From positions 8,922 to 72,921 of the forward strand of contig JBLNDJ010000016.1 of NCBI GenBank assembly GCA_050261515.1: a stretch of 64,000 nucleotides of DNA. The letters run 5' to 3'. How positions within the stretch are numbered: the first letter of the stretch is position 1; every line of letters begins with the position of its first letter. Positions 17,236-26,462 of this stretch are shown piece by piece. The position numbers and the translations under genes were made by a program. Source of the stretch: JBLNDJ01 sp050261515. GTDB taxonomy: Bacteria > Acidobacteriota > Terriglobia > Bryobacterales > Bryobacteraceae. The notes under the pieces were generated by a model, which saw only the letters and a list, made by a program, of their open reading frames with translations, had not been told where the DNA came from and made no database searches.

Positions 17236-18522
17236 ATGACAGAATCTGTGCTGAACGCAGGCGAAATTCGACGGACCGTTCTGCCGAACGGCGTACGCAT
17301 CGTTACCGAGAAGATGCAGCACGTCCGCTCGGTGTCGGTGGGGATCTGGGTCGCGACCGGTTCGCGCCGCGAGCCCTCCGCCCAGAACGGCGTCTGCCAC
17401 TTCATCGAGCACATGCTCTTCAAGGGCACGACATCGCGCAGCGCCGAGGAGATCGCCCGCTCGGTGGACTCGATAGGCGGCAACCTCGACGCCTTCACCG
17501 CCAAGGAACTCGTCAGCTTCAATACCAAGGTGCTCGACGAGCACCTGCCGCTCGCCTTCGACGTGCTCTCCGATCTCGTGCTCCATCCGCTGTTCCGCCC
17601 CGCGGACATCGAGAAGGAAAAAGGAGTCATCCTCGAAGAGCTCAAGATGGACGCGGACAACCCCGAGTACCTCGTCCACGAGATTTTCTCGGCGAACTTC
17701 TGGAAAGACCATCCGATCGGCAAGCCCATCCTGGGCACGCGCGAGACCGTGCACGCTTTCACGCGCGACGTGGTGGACGAGTATTACTCGAAGTATTACG
17801 TGCCGTCGAACTTCACCATCACGGCCGCCGGCAACCTGACGCACGAGCGCATGGTGGATCTGATCGCCGAACGCTTCGGAGACCTCCCGCCCGGCGAAGA
17901 ATCGCAGGCGGACCTCGCGCCCGTCACGCACGCGCGCATCTCGATCCGGAACAAGAAAGAGCTCGAGCAGGTGCACCTGTGCATGGGCGTGCCGTCCTAT
18001 CCGCTGTCCCACGAAGGGCGCTTTGCGTGCTATGTGCTCAATACCCTGCTCGGCGGCGGCATGAGTTCGCGGCTGTTCCAGAACATCCGCGAAAAGCAGG
18101 GGCTGGCTTACTCGGTGTTCTCCGAACTCAACCCGTACCGCGACACCGGCTGCATGGCGGTATACGCCGGCACGTCGCTCGAATCGGCGCGCAAGGTGGT
18201 CAAGTCCGTCCTGAACGAGTTTCAGGAGCTGACCGAAAAGCCTGTGCCCGAAGACGAACTGCGGCGCGCCAAGGACTACATGAAGGGCTCGCTGATGCTG
18301 AGCCTGGAATCGACCGGCAGCCGGATGGCGAACCTGGCGCGGCAGGAGATGTACTTCGGCCGCTTCTTCAGCCTCGACGAGCTGATCGAGCGCGTCGAGC
18401 GCGTCACGTCCGAGAACGTGCAGTCGGTCGCGCAGGAGTTCTTCGACCCCAAGCAGATCGCGCTTACCGTGCTCGGCAACCTGAACGGCCTGCGCATCTC
18501 GCGCGAAGATCTGGTGTATTAG
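17236..18522 (+). CDS. M16 family zinc peptidase
   Basis: 428 residues. The inverted zinc motif HFIEH is at His55-Glu58-His59 (CHFIEHMLFKGT), with the third ligand Glu in the ELKMDADNPEYLVHEIF region about 75 residues on. The C-terminal domain carries LLGGGMSSRLFQNIREKQGLAYSVFSEL, the R/Y substrate-binding element of processing-peptidase-like M16 proteins. The length fits a single two-domain subunit that works as a dimer. No signal peptide, so cytoplasmic. It is followed at once by a strong hairpin. Confidence 0.93.
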   Translation: MTESVLNAGEIRRTVLPNGVRIVTEKMQHVRSVSVGIWVATGSRREPSAQNGVCHFIEHMLFKGTTSRSAEEIARSVDSIGGNLDAFTAKELVSFNTKVLDEHLPLAFDVLSDLVLHPLFRPADIEKEKGVILEELKMDADNPEYLVHEIFSANFWKDHPIGKPILGTRETVHAFTRDVVDEYYSKYYVPSNFTITAAGNLTHERMVDLIAERFGDLPPGEESQADLAPVTHARISIRNKKELEQVHLCMGVPSYPLSHEGRFACYVLNTLLGGGMSSRLFQNIREKQGLAYSVFSELNPYRDTGCMAVYAGTSLESARKVVKSVLNEFQELTEKPVPEDELRRAKDYMKGSLMLSLESTGSRMANLARQEMYFGRFFSLDELIERVERVTSENVQSVAQEFFDPKQIALTVLGNLNGLRISREDLVY

Positions 18523-18523
18523 G

Positions 18524-18549
18524 GGGCCGGCCGGCTTCCCGGCCGGCCC
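18524..18549. terminator. 11-bp hairpin between convergent genes
   Basis: GGGCCGGCCGG (18524-18534) pairs perfectly with CCGGCCGGCCC (18539-18549) across a CTTC loop, between the M16 peptidase stop and the stop of the TonB-dependent receptor. Likely acts on both strands. Confidence 0.6.
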
Positions 18550-18557
18550 GATCGCGC

Positions 18558-21500
18558 TCAGAAGTAGTATTTCAGCCCGAACTGGATGTTCCGCGGCTGC
18601 GTAATCTGCGATGTGATCTGCCCGAACGTGCCGAGATTCGTGATATCCCGTCCCGGAGGCCCGAAGCTGGCGTGGTTCATCAGATTGAAGAACTCCGCCC
18701 GGAAATCGATACCCTTCGATTCCGTCACGTTGAACCTCTTGCCGATGGACGCGTCGAGGTTGAAGAAACTCGGCGCCCTCTGGGTGCCCACGCCGGAGTT
18801 GCCGAACATCCCCTTCGCCGGCACGCCGTACGCGCACGTGCCGTTATCGACGCCGCTGGCGCAGAACGTGCTCGCATCCACAGGCCCGAAGTAGCGGTCC
18901 ACGCTGAAATCCGACGGTGTGCTCAACTCGCGGTAGCGGTTCGCCCGCACGTTGCCTCGCACCGATTGCAAAGTGTTGGTCTGGTGAGCGCTCGCCATGA
19001 TGGTGACCGGGAAGCCCGAGTGGGCGGACAAGAAGTAGTTGATGTTCCAGCCGCCCAGGATGAGATCCAGCGGCCTGTTCCACCCGGCACCCCATTTCTT
19101 CCCTTTGCCTGCCGGCAGGTTGAAAACCCCGCCCAGGCTGAAGTTGTGGAGGGCGTCAAAACACGCCGGGCCGTAATTGCCATGCCGGTCGTAGGCGTTC
19201 TGCCAGTACGCTCCTTCGGCGTTCACGCTGCCGCAGCCGTAATAGCCCAGGTTATCGGTCAGGGTTTTGGACAAGGTGTACTGGCCGATGAGTTCCAGGC
19301 CGCCGGACAGGCGATGCCGCAGGCTGGCCTGGAGCGCATTGTACGCCATCGTGCCGCTCGACTCCGTCAGCGCCACGTTGTTGAGCGCGGGCAGCGCGGT
19401 CGCCAGCGGCCGCCGGGAGTTCAGCGGCGCCCAGGTGCTGGGGTCGCCCGTGCCGGGCATGGGCTGGTTGGCCTCGTGCGGCACCACCAGGTGCGTGCCG
19501 CGCTGGCCCACGTAGGCGACGCTTACCGAAGTCGCCTGGTCGGCCTGGTACTCCACGGCGAAGTTGAACTGGTTATTGAACTGCGGGCGCAGGTTCAGGT
19601 CCCAGGCGCGGCCTTGCAGGGAAGCGGCCGCCGCCAGCGGGCTGTCGAACGTCAGGCCCTCGATGACATCCGAGAACCCGGTGCTGATGTCGCCCGGCAC
19701 CGTGCCATACGTAACGTTGCTCTCCGTGAAGAACGGTGGGTTCATCGTCAGGCGCAGGTTCGCGCCGGTGCCTTCCAGGAAACTCGTGAACGCGTACCCT
19801 GCCCGTATCACCAGTTTCTGGTGGAACGCGCCGGGCGTCCACGCCACGCCGATGCGCGGCATGAACTGCTTGTAGTACGGATCGTAAAGCGCCCGGCTGT
19901 TGCCGTCTTTGCCGGCATACATGAGTTCGCCGGTGAAGGTGTTGATGTTCAACTGCCGGTCGGCCACCTCGTAAATCGGGCTGATGTACTCCCAGCGCAT
20001 CCCCAGGTTCAGGGTGAGGTTCTGCTTTACTTTCCAGTCGTCCTGGAAGAACAGGGCATTGCGCCAGTGGCGGTGGCCCCACTTGCCGGTCAGCGCGCCG
20101 CGCCCCTTGATGGCGAGTTGGTTCAGCAGAAAGTCGGCGTAGTCCAGGCCGCTGTAGCTGCCGTTGTAGGTGAAGGTGCCTAGCGCGCCGTTGTTGCCCG
20201 CGTAATAGCGGTTCTGCTGGAAGCGGATCAATTGGCCGCCCATTTTCAGCAGGTGGGGGCCGAGGGAGTAGGTGAGGTTGTCCCCCAACTGGTACTTGTT
20301 GTCCATCGTCGAACCGATGGTGGCCGCCGAGCCGATTGTCGTCAACGCGCCGCCGCTCAGCGAAATCGCGCTCATGCCGGCAATGGGCTGCCCGCCGGGG
20401 ATGCCCGCGTTCTGGTTGCCGTTCATGCCCAGCTTGCCCGACCAGTCGTTCACGGTGTCGTCTATGCCGATGCGGCTGTAGGCGATTCGCAGCTCATTCA
20501 CGATGCGCGCCGAGAACGTCCGCGTCCAGCTTACCGTCGCGCTGGTGGTGGGCCCTTCGGTTCCACCGGTCATGGTGGTCGGCAGGGGCTGCATATTGTC
20601 GAATCTCTCGTAGCGTCCGATCGACCAGCGTCCCGAAATCAGGTCGTCGTCGGTCGGCCGGTAGTCCACCTTGGCGTCCGCCTGGTGGTTGCTCAGCTTG
20701 TTCGCAGTCCTGGCGGCGTAGTTGCCCGTCACGCCGAAGCCCCCGGTGCCGCTCTTGTTGGGCAGGGGATAGATGTCGGGATGGGAGTACAGGTACAAGG
20801 CCACCGGGTTGACGATGCGCGATTCGGGAATGATGTTCCCCGGGAATTGCTCGCCGGTCAGGGGATCCTTGACGCTCTGAGCGACGCCCGACAGGTTGCC
20901 GTGGCGCCAGGCCTCCGGGGCCACCGACGCCGTCGCCGGGCCGGACGAGCGCTGCTCCGTGCCCTCGTAGTCGATAAAGAAGAACGCCTTGTTCTTGACG
21001 ATCGGGCCGCCGAGCGTGCCCCCGAAGATGTTCCGCCGGAAAGCGTTGCGCGCAGTCTTCTGGCGGTTGGGGAAGAACCCGTTGGCGTCCAGCTTGTCAT
21101 TGCGCAGGAACTCGAACAGGTTGCCGTGGAAGGCATTGGTTCCGCTCCGCAGCGTCATGTTTACGATCGCGCCGCCGACGTTGCCGAACTCGCCGCCGCC
21201 GTTGCCCGTGATCACCTTCACCTCTTCGAGCGCGTCCACGTTCGGGTTGTACCCGATGCGGTTGTCGATCGAATCGTTCACGTCCACGCCGTCCAGCAGG
21301 AAGTTGTTCGTCTGCTCGCGATTGCCGTTCACCTGCGGGCGGCTGCCGCTGCCTTGGAACCGGCCCGACGTGTTCATGGCGGCCGGCGCGGTGCTGATCG
21401 CGCCCGGAATCAACAGCGTCAGCGTGGCGAAATTCCGCCCGTTCAGCGGCAGCGACGTCAGTTTCGTCGACGTGATCGTGTCGCCTGTGGCCGTCGATTC

Positions 21501-21884
21501 GGTTTGCAGAATCGGAGCCGCGGCGGTGATCTCCACCGTCTGCGTGGCGTCGCCCACTTCCAGCTTTACGTCCACGCGGGCAATCTGGTTGACCTCGAGC
21601 GCGAAAGGTCCGAAGGAGGCTTTCTTGAAACCTTGACTCTCGACAGATACGTTGTACGAGCCTACCGGCAGGAACACAAAGTTATACACGCCGGCTGTAT
21701 TCGTAATTCCGTTGAACGTTACGTTGGTGCCGGTATTTGTGGCTACCACCCTGGCGGCGGGCACCACGGCGCCGCTAGGATCCGTTACCGTTCCGGTAAT
21801 GGAACCGGTAATGGTCTGGGCGATGGCTACACTGGTGGCTAAACACAGCAACACCGGCAGGAGACAAATAGCGAGTTTCCTCAT
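18558..21884 (-). CDS. TonB-dependent receptor, Oar-like, with carboxypeptidase-regulatory N-terminus
   Basis: 1108 residues from the ATG at 21884, which has a GGAGGATCG ribosome-binding site. Signal peptide about 1-22; carboxypeptidase-regulatory beta-sandwich about 24-105 (GSITGTVTDPSGAVVPAARV); plug about 120-250 with LPLNGRNFATLTLLIPG, NNFLLDGVDVNDS and GGGEFGNVGGAIVNM; then a long 22-strand-type barrel ending in the terminal aromatic FGLKYYF. Oar-like receptors are abundant in Bryobacterales and are assumed to import oligosaccharides or other large nutrients. The GntR/HutC gene lies 117 bases upstream on the same strand and is the likely regulator. No substrate-binding SusD partner follows. 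Confidence 0.92.
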   Translation of the reverse strand: MRKLAICLLPVLLCLATSVAIAQTITGSITGTVTDPSGAVVPAARVVATNTGTNVTFNGITNTAGVYNFVFLPVGSYNVSVESQGFKKASFGPFALEVNQIARVDVKLEVGDATQTVEITAAAPILQTESTATGDTITSTKLTSLPLNGRNFATLTLLIPGAISTAPAAMNTSGRFQGSGSRPQVNGNREQTNNFLLDGVDVNDSIDNRIGYNPNVDALEEVKVITGNGGGEFGNVGGAIVNMTLRSGTNAFHGNLFEFLRNDKLDANGFFPNRQKTARNAFRRNIFGGTLGGPIVKNKAFFFIDYEGTEQRSSGPATASVAPEAWRHGNLSGVAQSVKDPLTGEQFPGNIIPESRIVNPVALYLYSHPDIYPLPNKSGTGGFGVTGNYAARTANKLSNHQADAKVDYRPTDDDLISGRWSIGRYERFDNMQPLPTTMTGGTEGPTTSATVSWTRTFSARIVNELRIAYSRIGIDDTVNDWSGKLGMNGNQNAGIPGGQPIAGMSAISLSGGALTTIGSAATIGSTMDNKYQLGDNLTYSLGPHLLKMGGQLIRFQQNRYYAGNNGALGTFTYNGSYSGLDYADFLLNQLAIKGRGALTGKWGHRHWRNALFFQDDWKVKQNLTLNLGMRWEYISPIYEVADRQLNINTFTGELMYAGKDGNSRALYDPYYKQFMPRIGVAWTPGAFHQKLVIRAGYAFTSFLEGTGANLRLTMNPPFFTESNVTYGTVPGDISTGFSDVIEGLTFDSPLAAAASLQGRAWDLNLRPQFNNQFNFAVEYQADQATSVSVAYVGQRGTHLVVPHEANQPMPGTGDPSTWAPLNSRRPLATALPALNNVALTESSGTMAYNALQASLRHRLSGGLELIGQYTLSKTLTDNLGYYGCGSVNAEGAYWQNAYDRHGNYGPACFDALHNFSLGGVFNLPAGKGKKWGAGWNRPLDLILGGWNINYFLSAHSGFPVTIMASAHQTNTLQSVRGNVRANRYRELSTPSDFSVDRYFGPVDASTFCASGVDNGTCAYGVPAKGMFGNSGVGTQRAPSFFNLDASIGKRFNVTESKGIDFRAEFFNLMNHASFGPPGRDITNLGTFGQITSQITQPRNIQFGLKYYF

Positions 21885-22001
21885 CGATCCTCCAATACGG
21901 CAAATTACGGGCGCGGCAGCCGCACCCGTCACCCTGATCGCTCCACTGCTCTCCCGAAGCCCGGGGAACAGTCCCGAAGCGCCAACACCCCCCGACACCC
22001 T

Positions 22002-22757
22002 TTACAGCCGGACCGGCGACCTGACCAGCTTCAACTGGATCTGGTAACGGTCGCCGCGCATCAGCGAATAAGTCAGTTCCAGCGGCCGGCCGGCCCGGCA
22101 GAACGCGATCCGTTCCCCGCCCAGGGCCGGCGAGCTTTCCGGAACTTGAAGGAGAGCCGCCTCTTCGCGATTCACCACGACCGCGAAGTGCTTCTGCGAG
22201 GCGTGGTCCGGCGCGATTCCATACTGCTTCTCGAGCGTCTCGTACAGCGACGCCGCATCGAACTTGAGTTCCAGAAAGCCGGGAACCAGAGCCGCGGGGA
22301 TATGCGCGGTCTCGAGCCCCATCGGCTCCTCGCCGGCCATGCGGAGCCGGTGCAGCACGAAAACTGGAGTGCCCTCCGGAATCCGCAGCCGTTCCGCGAC
22401 ATCGGGTCCGGCTTCGACCATCTTCTGTTCGAGGACGCGCGAGCGCACCGGCAGGCCGGAATCGCGCATTTCTTCGGTGAAGCTGCGCAGCTCGCGCGGC
22501 CCGAACTGGATCTTGGCTTCGGCGGCGAAGGTTCCGCGGCCCTGCTCGCGCCGGACCAGTCCCGCCAGCGCCAGGTCGCGGAGCGCCTCCCGGACAGTCG
22601 CTTTGCTGACCCCGAACTCGGCGGCCAGGGCTTCTTCAGTCGGCAACTGTTCGTTCGGCTTCCATCTCCCCCGGCGAAGCCCTTCGAGCAGGATCGCCTT
22701 GAGCTGATGGTAGAGCGGTACCGGCAGACCTTTATCGAGCTGGCCCGGATTCGTCAA
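22002..22757 (-). CDS. GntR/HutC family transcriptional regulator (UTRA domain)
   Basis: 251 residues with a TTG start at 22757; no in-frame ATG occurs until well inside the protein. The N-terminal winged helix (about 12-75) contains PLYHQLKAILLEGLRRGRWKPNEQLPTEEALAAEFGVSKATVREALRDLALAGLV. The rest is a UTRA effector domain (VLHRLRMAGEEPMGLETAHIPAALVPGF, LELTYSLMRGDRYQIQLKLV). HutC-type regulators sense sugars, sugar phosphates or histidine derivatives. It is transcribed towards the TonB-dependent receptor and may control that gene and itself. A promoter with TTGACA and TAAGAT lies upstream on the minus strand. Confidence 0.92.
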   Translation of the reverse strand: MTNPGQLDKGLPVPLYHQLKAILLEGLRRGRWKPNEQLPTEEALAAEFGVSKATVREALRDLALAGLVRREQGRGTFAAEAKIQFGPRELRSFTEEMRDSGLPVRSRVLEQKMVEAGPDVAERLRIPEGTPVFVLHRLRMAGEEPMGLETAHIPAALVPGFLELKFDAASLYETLEKQYGIAPDHASQKHFAVVVNREEAALLQVPESSPALGGERIAFCRAGRPLELTYSLMRGDRYQIQLKLVRSPVRL

Positions 22758-22800
22758 AATAGCAGATGAAATTGATGCTAAAGACCGAATGATTGGGTCG

Positions 22801-22830
22801 ATCTTAGTTCCGAATCATCCCCCTTGTCAA
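22801..22830 (-). promoter_or_regulatory. Sigma-70 promoter of the GntR gene
   Basis: On the minus strand TTGACA (22830-22825) and TAAGAT (22806-22801) are separated by 18 bases, 43 bases upstream of the TTG start. This is a near-consensus promoter in an otherwise GC-rich region. Confidence 0.6.
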
Positions 22831-22840
22831 GGCTATTTAC

Positions 22841-22851
22841 GTTACTGTAAC
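22841..22851. promoter_or_regulatory. Perfect palindrome GTTACTGTAAC (possible operator)
   Basis: An 11-base perfect inverted repeat about a central T, 11 bases upstream of the GntR -35 element and about 50 bases before the TPM gene. It could bind the GntR/HutC dimer and control both directions. No second copy was seen by eye. Confidence 0.35.
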
Positions 22852-22902
22852 CGGGCGGCACGCATGTTACACGGGCGGCCGGGCGGCAGTGGCGCTAAAC
22901 TA

Positions 22903-23706
22903 ATGGTCTCTATGAAAAAGGCCCCGTTAGGCGCGGCGTTGGCCGTGGTTTGCGCCGCGATGGCGTACGCCGTGGACTTCACGGCGCTCCAGCCGCAGGG
23001 CTATGTGAGCGACTTCGCCGGAGTCGTCGATGCAGCCAGCCGCGCGAAGCTCGAGCAGTACTGCGCGGCCCTCGAGCGGGCCACCGGCGCGCAGGTCGCG
23101 CTCGTGACGCTGCCCAACGTGGCCGATGAGCCGATCGATCAGGTGGCGAACGACCTGTTCCGAAAGTGGGGCATCGGGCACAAGGGCAAGGACGACGGCC
23201 TGCTGCTTCTGCTTTCGATCCAGGACCGCCGCAGCCGGATCGAGATAGGCTACGGCCTCGAGCCCATCATCACCGACGGCACCGCCGGCGACATCCTGCG
23301 CGCGATGCGGCCTTACCTGCGCCAGGGGCGCTACGGCGATTCGCTTCTCCAGGCCGCCAACGAAATCGGAACGCGCATCGCCGGCGCAAGAAACGCTACA
23401 CTTGATACGCCCGCGCCCGAACCGAGGCAGCGGCGGCCCCCCGAAGGGCGGATCCCGTTTCCGGTCATCCTCGGAGGCATCATCCTGTTCTTCCTGCTTT
23501 CGTCGCTGATGGGCGGCGGGCGCAGGCGGGGCGGAGGCGGCGGGTTGGGCGGCTTTCTGCCCGGCCTGATCATCGGAAGTATGGCGGGGCGGGGGTGGGA
23601 CCACACCCGCGGCGGCGGCGGATTCGGCGGCTTCGATTCCGGCGGCGGATTCGGCGGGTTCGGCGGGGGCGATTCGGGCGGAGGCGGCGCCTCCGGCAGT
23701 TGGTGA
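22903..23706 (+). CDS. TPM-domain membrane protein, Gly-rich tail
   Basis: 267 residues from ATG 22903; a second ATG three codons later is equally possible. Signal peptide to about residue 24. The TPM domain follows (about 28-165: GYVSDFAGVVDAASRAKLEQYCAALERATGAQVALVTLP, then FRKWGIGHKGKDDGLLLLLSIQDRRSRIEIGYGLE). After a Pro/Arg linker there is one transmembrane helix (FPVILGGIILFFLLSSLMGG) and a Gly/Phe/Ser-rich C-terminus ending in GASGSW. TPM proteins co-occur with LemA and are linked to envelope and membrane-protein quality control. First gene of a three-gene operon with a nucleotidyltransferase and LemA. Confidence 0.88.
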   Translation: MVSMKKAPLGAALAVVCAAMAYAVDFTALQPQGYVSDFAGVVDAASRAKLEQYCAALERATGAQVALVTLPNVADEPIDQVANDLFRKWGIGHKGKDDGLLLLLSIQDRRSRIEIGYGLEPIITDGTAGDILRAMRPYLRQGRYGDSLLQAANEIGTRIAGARNATLDTPAPEPRQRRPPEGRIPFPVILGGIILFFLLSSLMGGGRRRGGGGGLGGFLPGLIIGSMAGRGWDHTRGGGGFGGFDSGGGFGGFGGGDSGGGGASGSW

Positions 23707-23713
23707 GGACCCT

Positions 23714-24427
23714 ATGGAGCGTGTGCTGTCACAGCTCGTGGAAAAGCTGTCCAAAGCGTACGGCGACCGGCTCACGTCGGTGATCCTGTACGGCTCGGCG
23801 GCCGTGGGAGACTATCACGGCAAGTACTCCGATTACAACGTGCTCTGCGTGCTGCGCGACGCCATCACGCCGCGGGAGCTCGAGGAATCGACCTCGATCG
23901 TGCGCTGGTGGCGCGAGCTGGGCAATCCCTCGCCGCTCCTGCTGAGCCGTGACGAGCTGTTTAACTCCACCGACTGCTTCCCGATCGAATTCGAGGACAT
24001 ACGCGAGCGCCGCCGCGTTCTCCACGGCGAGGACGTGGTGCTCAACCTCGAGATCGACCGCTGCTTCTACCGCGCGCAGGTGGAGTACGAGCTGCGTGCC
24101 AAGCTGCTGCGGCTGCGCCAGAAGGCGGCCGGGATGTTCGCCGATAAAGACCTGCTGCGCGGCGTGCTGGCCGACTCGGTCTCGACGTTCTCGGTCCTGT
24201 TCCGCCACGCGCTCAGGCTGCACGGCGTGGACGCGGCCTTCGCCAAGCGCGAGATTATCGAACAGGCGCGCGAGCGGTTCGGCATCGACCCGTCGGCGTT
24301 CGATCGCCTGCTCATGCTGCGCGAAGGAAAACTCAAGCCGAAGGACATCAATCCCGCCGAGCTGCTCGCGGACTACATGAAACAAATCCAGACAGTCGTC
24401 GACGCGGTCGATCGGCTGGAAAAATAG
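23714..24427 (+). CDS. Nucleotidyltransferase-fold protein
   Basis: 237 residues. The N-terminal MNT-like fold has LYGSAAVGDYHGKYSDYNVLCVL at about residues 25-47, matching the GSxxxG(x)nSDxN signature of pol-beta-type nucleotidyltransferases. A helical C-terminal half (about 110-237) follows, with RAQVEYELRAKLLRLRQKAA and a long FSVLFRHALRLHGVDAAFAKREII segment, similar to stand-alone NTase/HEPN-like hypotheticals. It sits 7 bases after the TPM gene and 9 before LemA, so it is co-transcribed with them. Its substrate, whether a protein, nucleotide or antibiotic-like molecule, is unknown. Confidence 0.8.
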   Translation: MERVLSQLVEKLSKAYGDRLTSVILYGSAAVGDYHGKYSDYNVLCVLRDAITPRELEESTSIVRWWRELGNPSPLLLSRDELFNSTDCFPIEFEDIRERRRVLHGEDVVLNLEIDRCFYRAQVEYELRAKLLRLRQKAAGMFADKDLLRGVLADSVSTFSVLFRHALRLHGVDAAFAKREIIEQARERFGIDPSAFDRLLMLREGKLKPKDINPAELLADYMKQIQTVVDAVDRLEK

Positions 24428-24436
24428 GAGTCTCGA

Positions 24437-25003
24437 ATGAAAATTGCGCTGGGTGTGATTGTCATCCTGTTGATAGCGGTCCTGATCTTCGGGTCGAGCC
24501 TCGTCTCCAACCGGAACACGCTGGTTACTGAACGAAACGCCATCGAAGCTCAGTGGCACCAGGTCGATGTCGTGTTGCAGAGGCGCGCGGACCTGATTCC
24601 GAACCTGGTCAACACGGTGAAGGGCTACGCCAAGCACGAGGAAGGCGCGATCAACGCGGTGGCGAACGCGCGGGCGGCCCTGATCGGCGCGCAAACGCCC
24701 GAGCAGAAGATCGCGGCCAACAATCAACTCGACGGCGCGCTGGGCAGGCTGCTGGTCGTCGTCGAGAACTACCCGAACCTGAAAGCGGACCAGCAGTTCC
24801 TCCGCTTGCAGGACGAACTGGCGGGCTCGGAGAACCGCATCGCAGTCGAGCGGCGCAAGTACAACGAGGCCGTGCAGCGGTACAACACGGACATCGAGCT
24901 GTTCCCGAAGAACATTGCCGCTTCAATCTTCGGCTTCAGCAAGAACAACGCCTACTTCACCACCGAGCCGACCGCGCGCGAAGCGCCGAAGGTGAATTTC
25001 TGA
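24437..25003 (+). CDS. lemA: LemA family protein
   Basis: 188 residues with an N-terminal membrane anchor (about 3-23: IALGVIVILLIAVLIFGSSLV). The LemA core follows: LVTERNAIEAQWHQVDVVLQRRADLIPNLVNTVKGYAKHE, NNQLDGALGRLLVVVENYPNLKADQQFLRLQDELAGSENRIAVERRKYNEAVQRYN. The C-terminus (LFPKNIAASIFGF) is also standard. A TAGGAG site precedes the ATG. LemA forms an anchored coiled-coil helix bundle; its partner here is probably the TPM protein two genes upstream. Confidence 0.95.
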   Translation: MKIALGVIVILLIAVLIFGSSLVSNRNTLVTERNAIEAQWHQVDVVLQRRADLIPNLVNTVKGYAKHEEGAINAVANARAALIGAQTPEQKIAANNQLDGALGRLLVVVENYPNLKADQQFLRLQDELAGSENRIAVERRKYNEAVQRYNTDIELFPKNIAASIFGFSKNNAYFTTEPTAREAPKVNF

Positions 25004-25015
25004 AGGCCGTCCCCG

Positions 25016-26461
25016 ATGCCCGAACTGTTCCGCAACTACATCGGCGGCGAGTGGCGCGAAGGCCGCGCGGCGTTTGACAACCGCAACCCGGCGAACACGG
25101 ACGAGATCGTCGGCCGGTTCGCGAAGGGGACGGCACAGGATATCGCAGCCGCGGCCGATGCCGCGCAGGCGGCCTTCCCGGCGTGGGCGGCGCTTCCGGC
25201 TCCGGCGCGCGGCGCCTGCCTGTTCAAGGTAGCCGAAATCCTCGAAGCGAAGTTCGAGCAGCTCGCGGCGGAAATGACGCGCGAAGAGGGCAAGACGCTG
25301 CCCGAATCCCGCGGCGAGGTGCGGCGCGCCATCAACATCTTCCGCTACTTCGGCGGAGAGGGCGCCCGGCTGCCGGGCATCCTCGTTCCCTCCGAGCGCG
25401 AGCGTGTCCACATGTTCAGCTTCCGCAAGCCGCTGGGCGTGGTGGGGCTGATCACGCCGTGGAACTTTCCGAGCGCGATTCCGGCGTGGAAGCTGGCGCC
25501 GGCGCTGATCTGCGGCAACACGGCGGTGCTGAAACCCGCTTCGGCGGCGCCGCTGAGCGCGTGGCGCATCGTCGAGGCGTGCCACGAGGCCGGGATTCCC
25601 AAGGGCGTCGTGAACTTCGTGGCGGGCCCGGGCAGCGAACTCGGCGCGGCGCTGATCGGGGCGGGGCCGGTGAAGGCGGTGTCGTTCACCGGTTCGAGCC
25701 CGGTGGGCGAGTGGGTGCACGCTGAGGCGTCCAAGCGCCGGCTGCGCGTCCAGATGGAAATGGGCGGCAAAAACCCGACCATCGTGCTCGCCGACTGCGA
25801 CTTCAACGCGGCGGTGGAGAACGTGGTCAACGCGGCTTTTTTTTCGACCGGGCAGAAGTGCACGGCGACCAGCCGCGCGATCGTCGAAGACGCGATTTAC
25901 GACCGCTTTCTCGAAGCGGCCGTCGAGCGCACGAAGAAGTTGAAGGTCGGCGACGGCCTGCAGCCGGGCATCGACATAGGCCCGGCAGTGGACGAAGCGC
26001 AGCTCGCCACCGACCTGAAGTACATCGAGATCGGCAAGCGCGAGTGCGGCGCGCCCGCATGCGGCGGGCGGCGTCTGGCGGGCGGCGGCTACGACAAGGG
26101 CTACTTTGTCGAGCCGACCGTCTTCGCGGGCGCCACAGAAAACATGGTCATCGCGCAGGAAGAAGTGTTCGGCCCCGTGCTGGCCGTGATGCGCGCGCGG
26201 GATTTCGCCGACGCCATGCGCATCGCCAACTGCGTGCCGTTCGGGCTTTCGGCTTCGATCCAGACCACGAACCTCTCGCGCGTGTTCGAATACATCTACG
26301 GCATCGAGGCGGGACTCCTGACTGTGAACCTGCCCAGCGCTGGCGTAGAATATCAGTTGCCCTTCGGCGGGACTAAGGATTCCAGCTTCGGGCCAAAAGA
26401 GCAGGGCCCGGCCGCGCTCGAATTCTACAGCGATTACAAAACCGTTTACCTCAAGTATTGA
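25016..26461 (+). CDS. Alpha-ketoglutaric semialdehyde (2,5-dioxovalerate) dehydrogenase
   Basis: 481 residues. The catalytic Cys lies in FFSTGQKCTATSRAIV and the general base in QMEMGGKNPTIVLADCDFN; these signatures match ketoglutarate-semialdehyde dehydrogenases of the AraE/YcbD type. The oxyanion and cofactor region is VVGLITPWNFPSAIPAWKLAPALICGN. The enzyme oxidises 2,5-dioxopentanoate to 2-oxoglutarate, the last step of non-phosphorylative pentose and hexarate catabolism. The next gene, starting two bases after its stop, is the expected preceding enzyme of that pathway, which strengthens the assignment. It follows lemA by 12 bases and may share its transcript. Confidence 0.87.
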   Translation: MPELFRNYIGGEWREGRAAFDNRNPANTDEIVGRFAKGTAQDIAAAADAAQAAFPAWAALPAPARGACLFKVAEILEAKFEQLAAEMTREEGKTLPESRGEVRRAINIFRYFGGEGARLPGILVPSERERVHMFSFRKPLGVVGLITPWNFPSAIPAWKLAPALICGNTAVLKPASAAPLSAWRIVEACHEAGIPKGVVNFVAGPGSELGAALIGAGPVKAVSFTGSSPVGEWVHAEASKRRLRVQMEMGGKNPTIVLADCDFNAAVENVVNAAFFSTGQKCTATSRAIVEDAIYDRFLEAAVERTKKLKVGDGLQPGIDIGPAVDEAQLATDLKYIEIGKRECGAPACGGRRLAGGGYDKGYFVEPTVFAGATENMVIAQEEVFGPVLAVMRARDFADAMRIANCVPFGLSASIQTTNLSRVFEYIYGIEAGLLTVNLPSAGVEYQLPFGGTKDSSFGPKEQGPAALEFYSDYKTVYLKY

Positions 26462-26462
26462 A

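Noticed and set aside
20232..21842. 536-residue open frame on the plus strand
   Set aside because: Antisense to the TonB-dependent receptor, which has clear domains on the minus strand.
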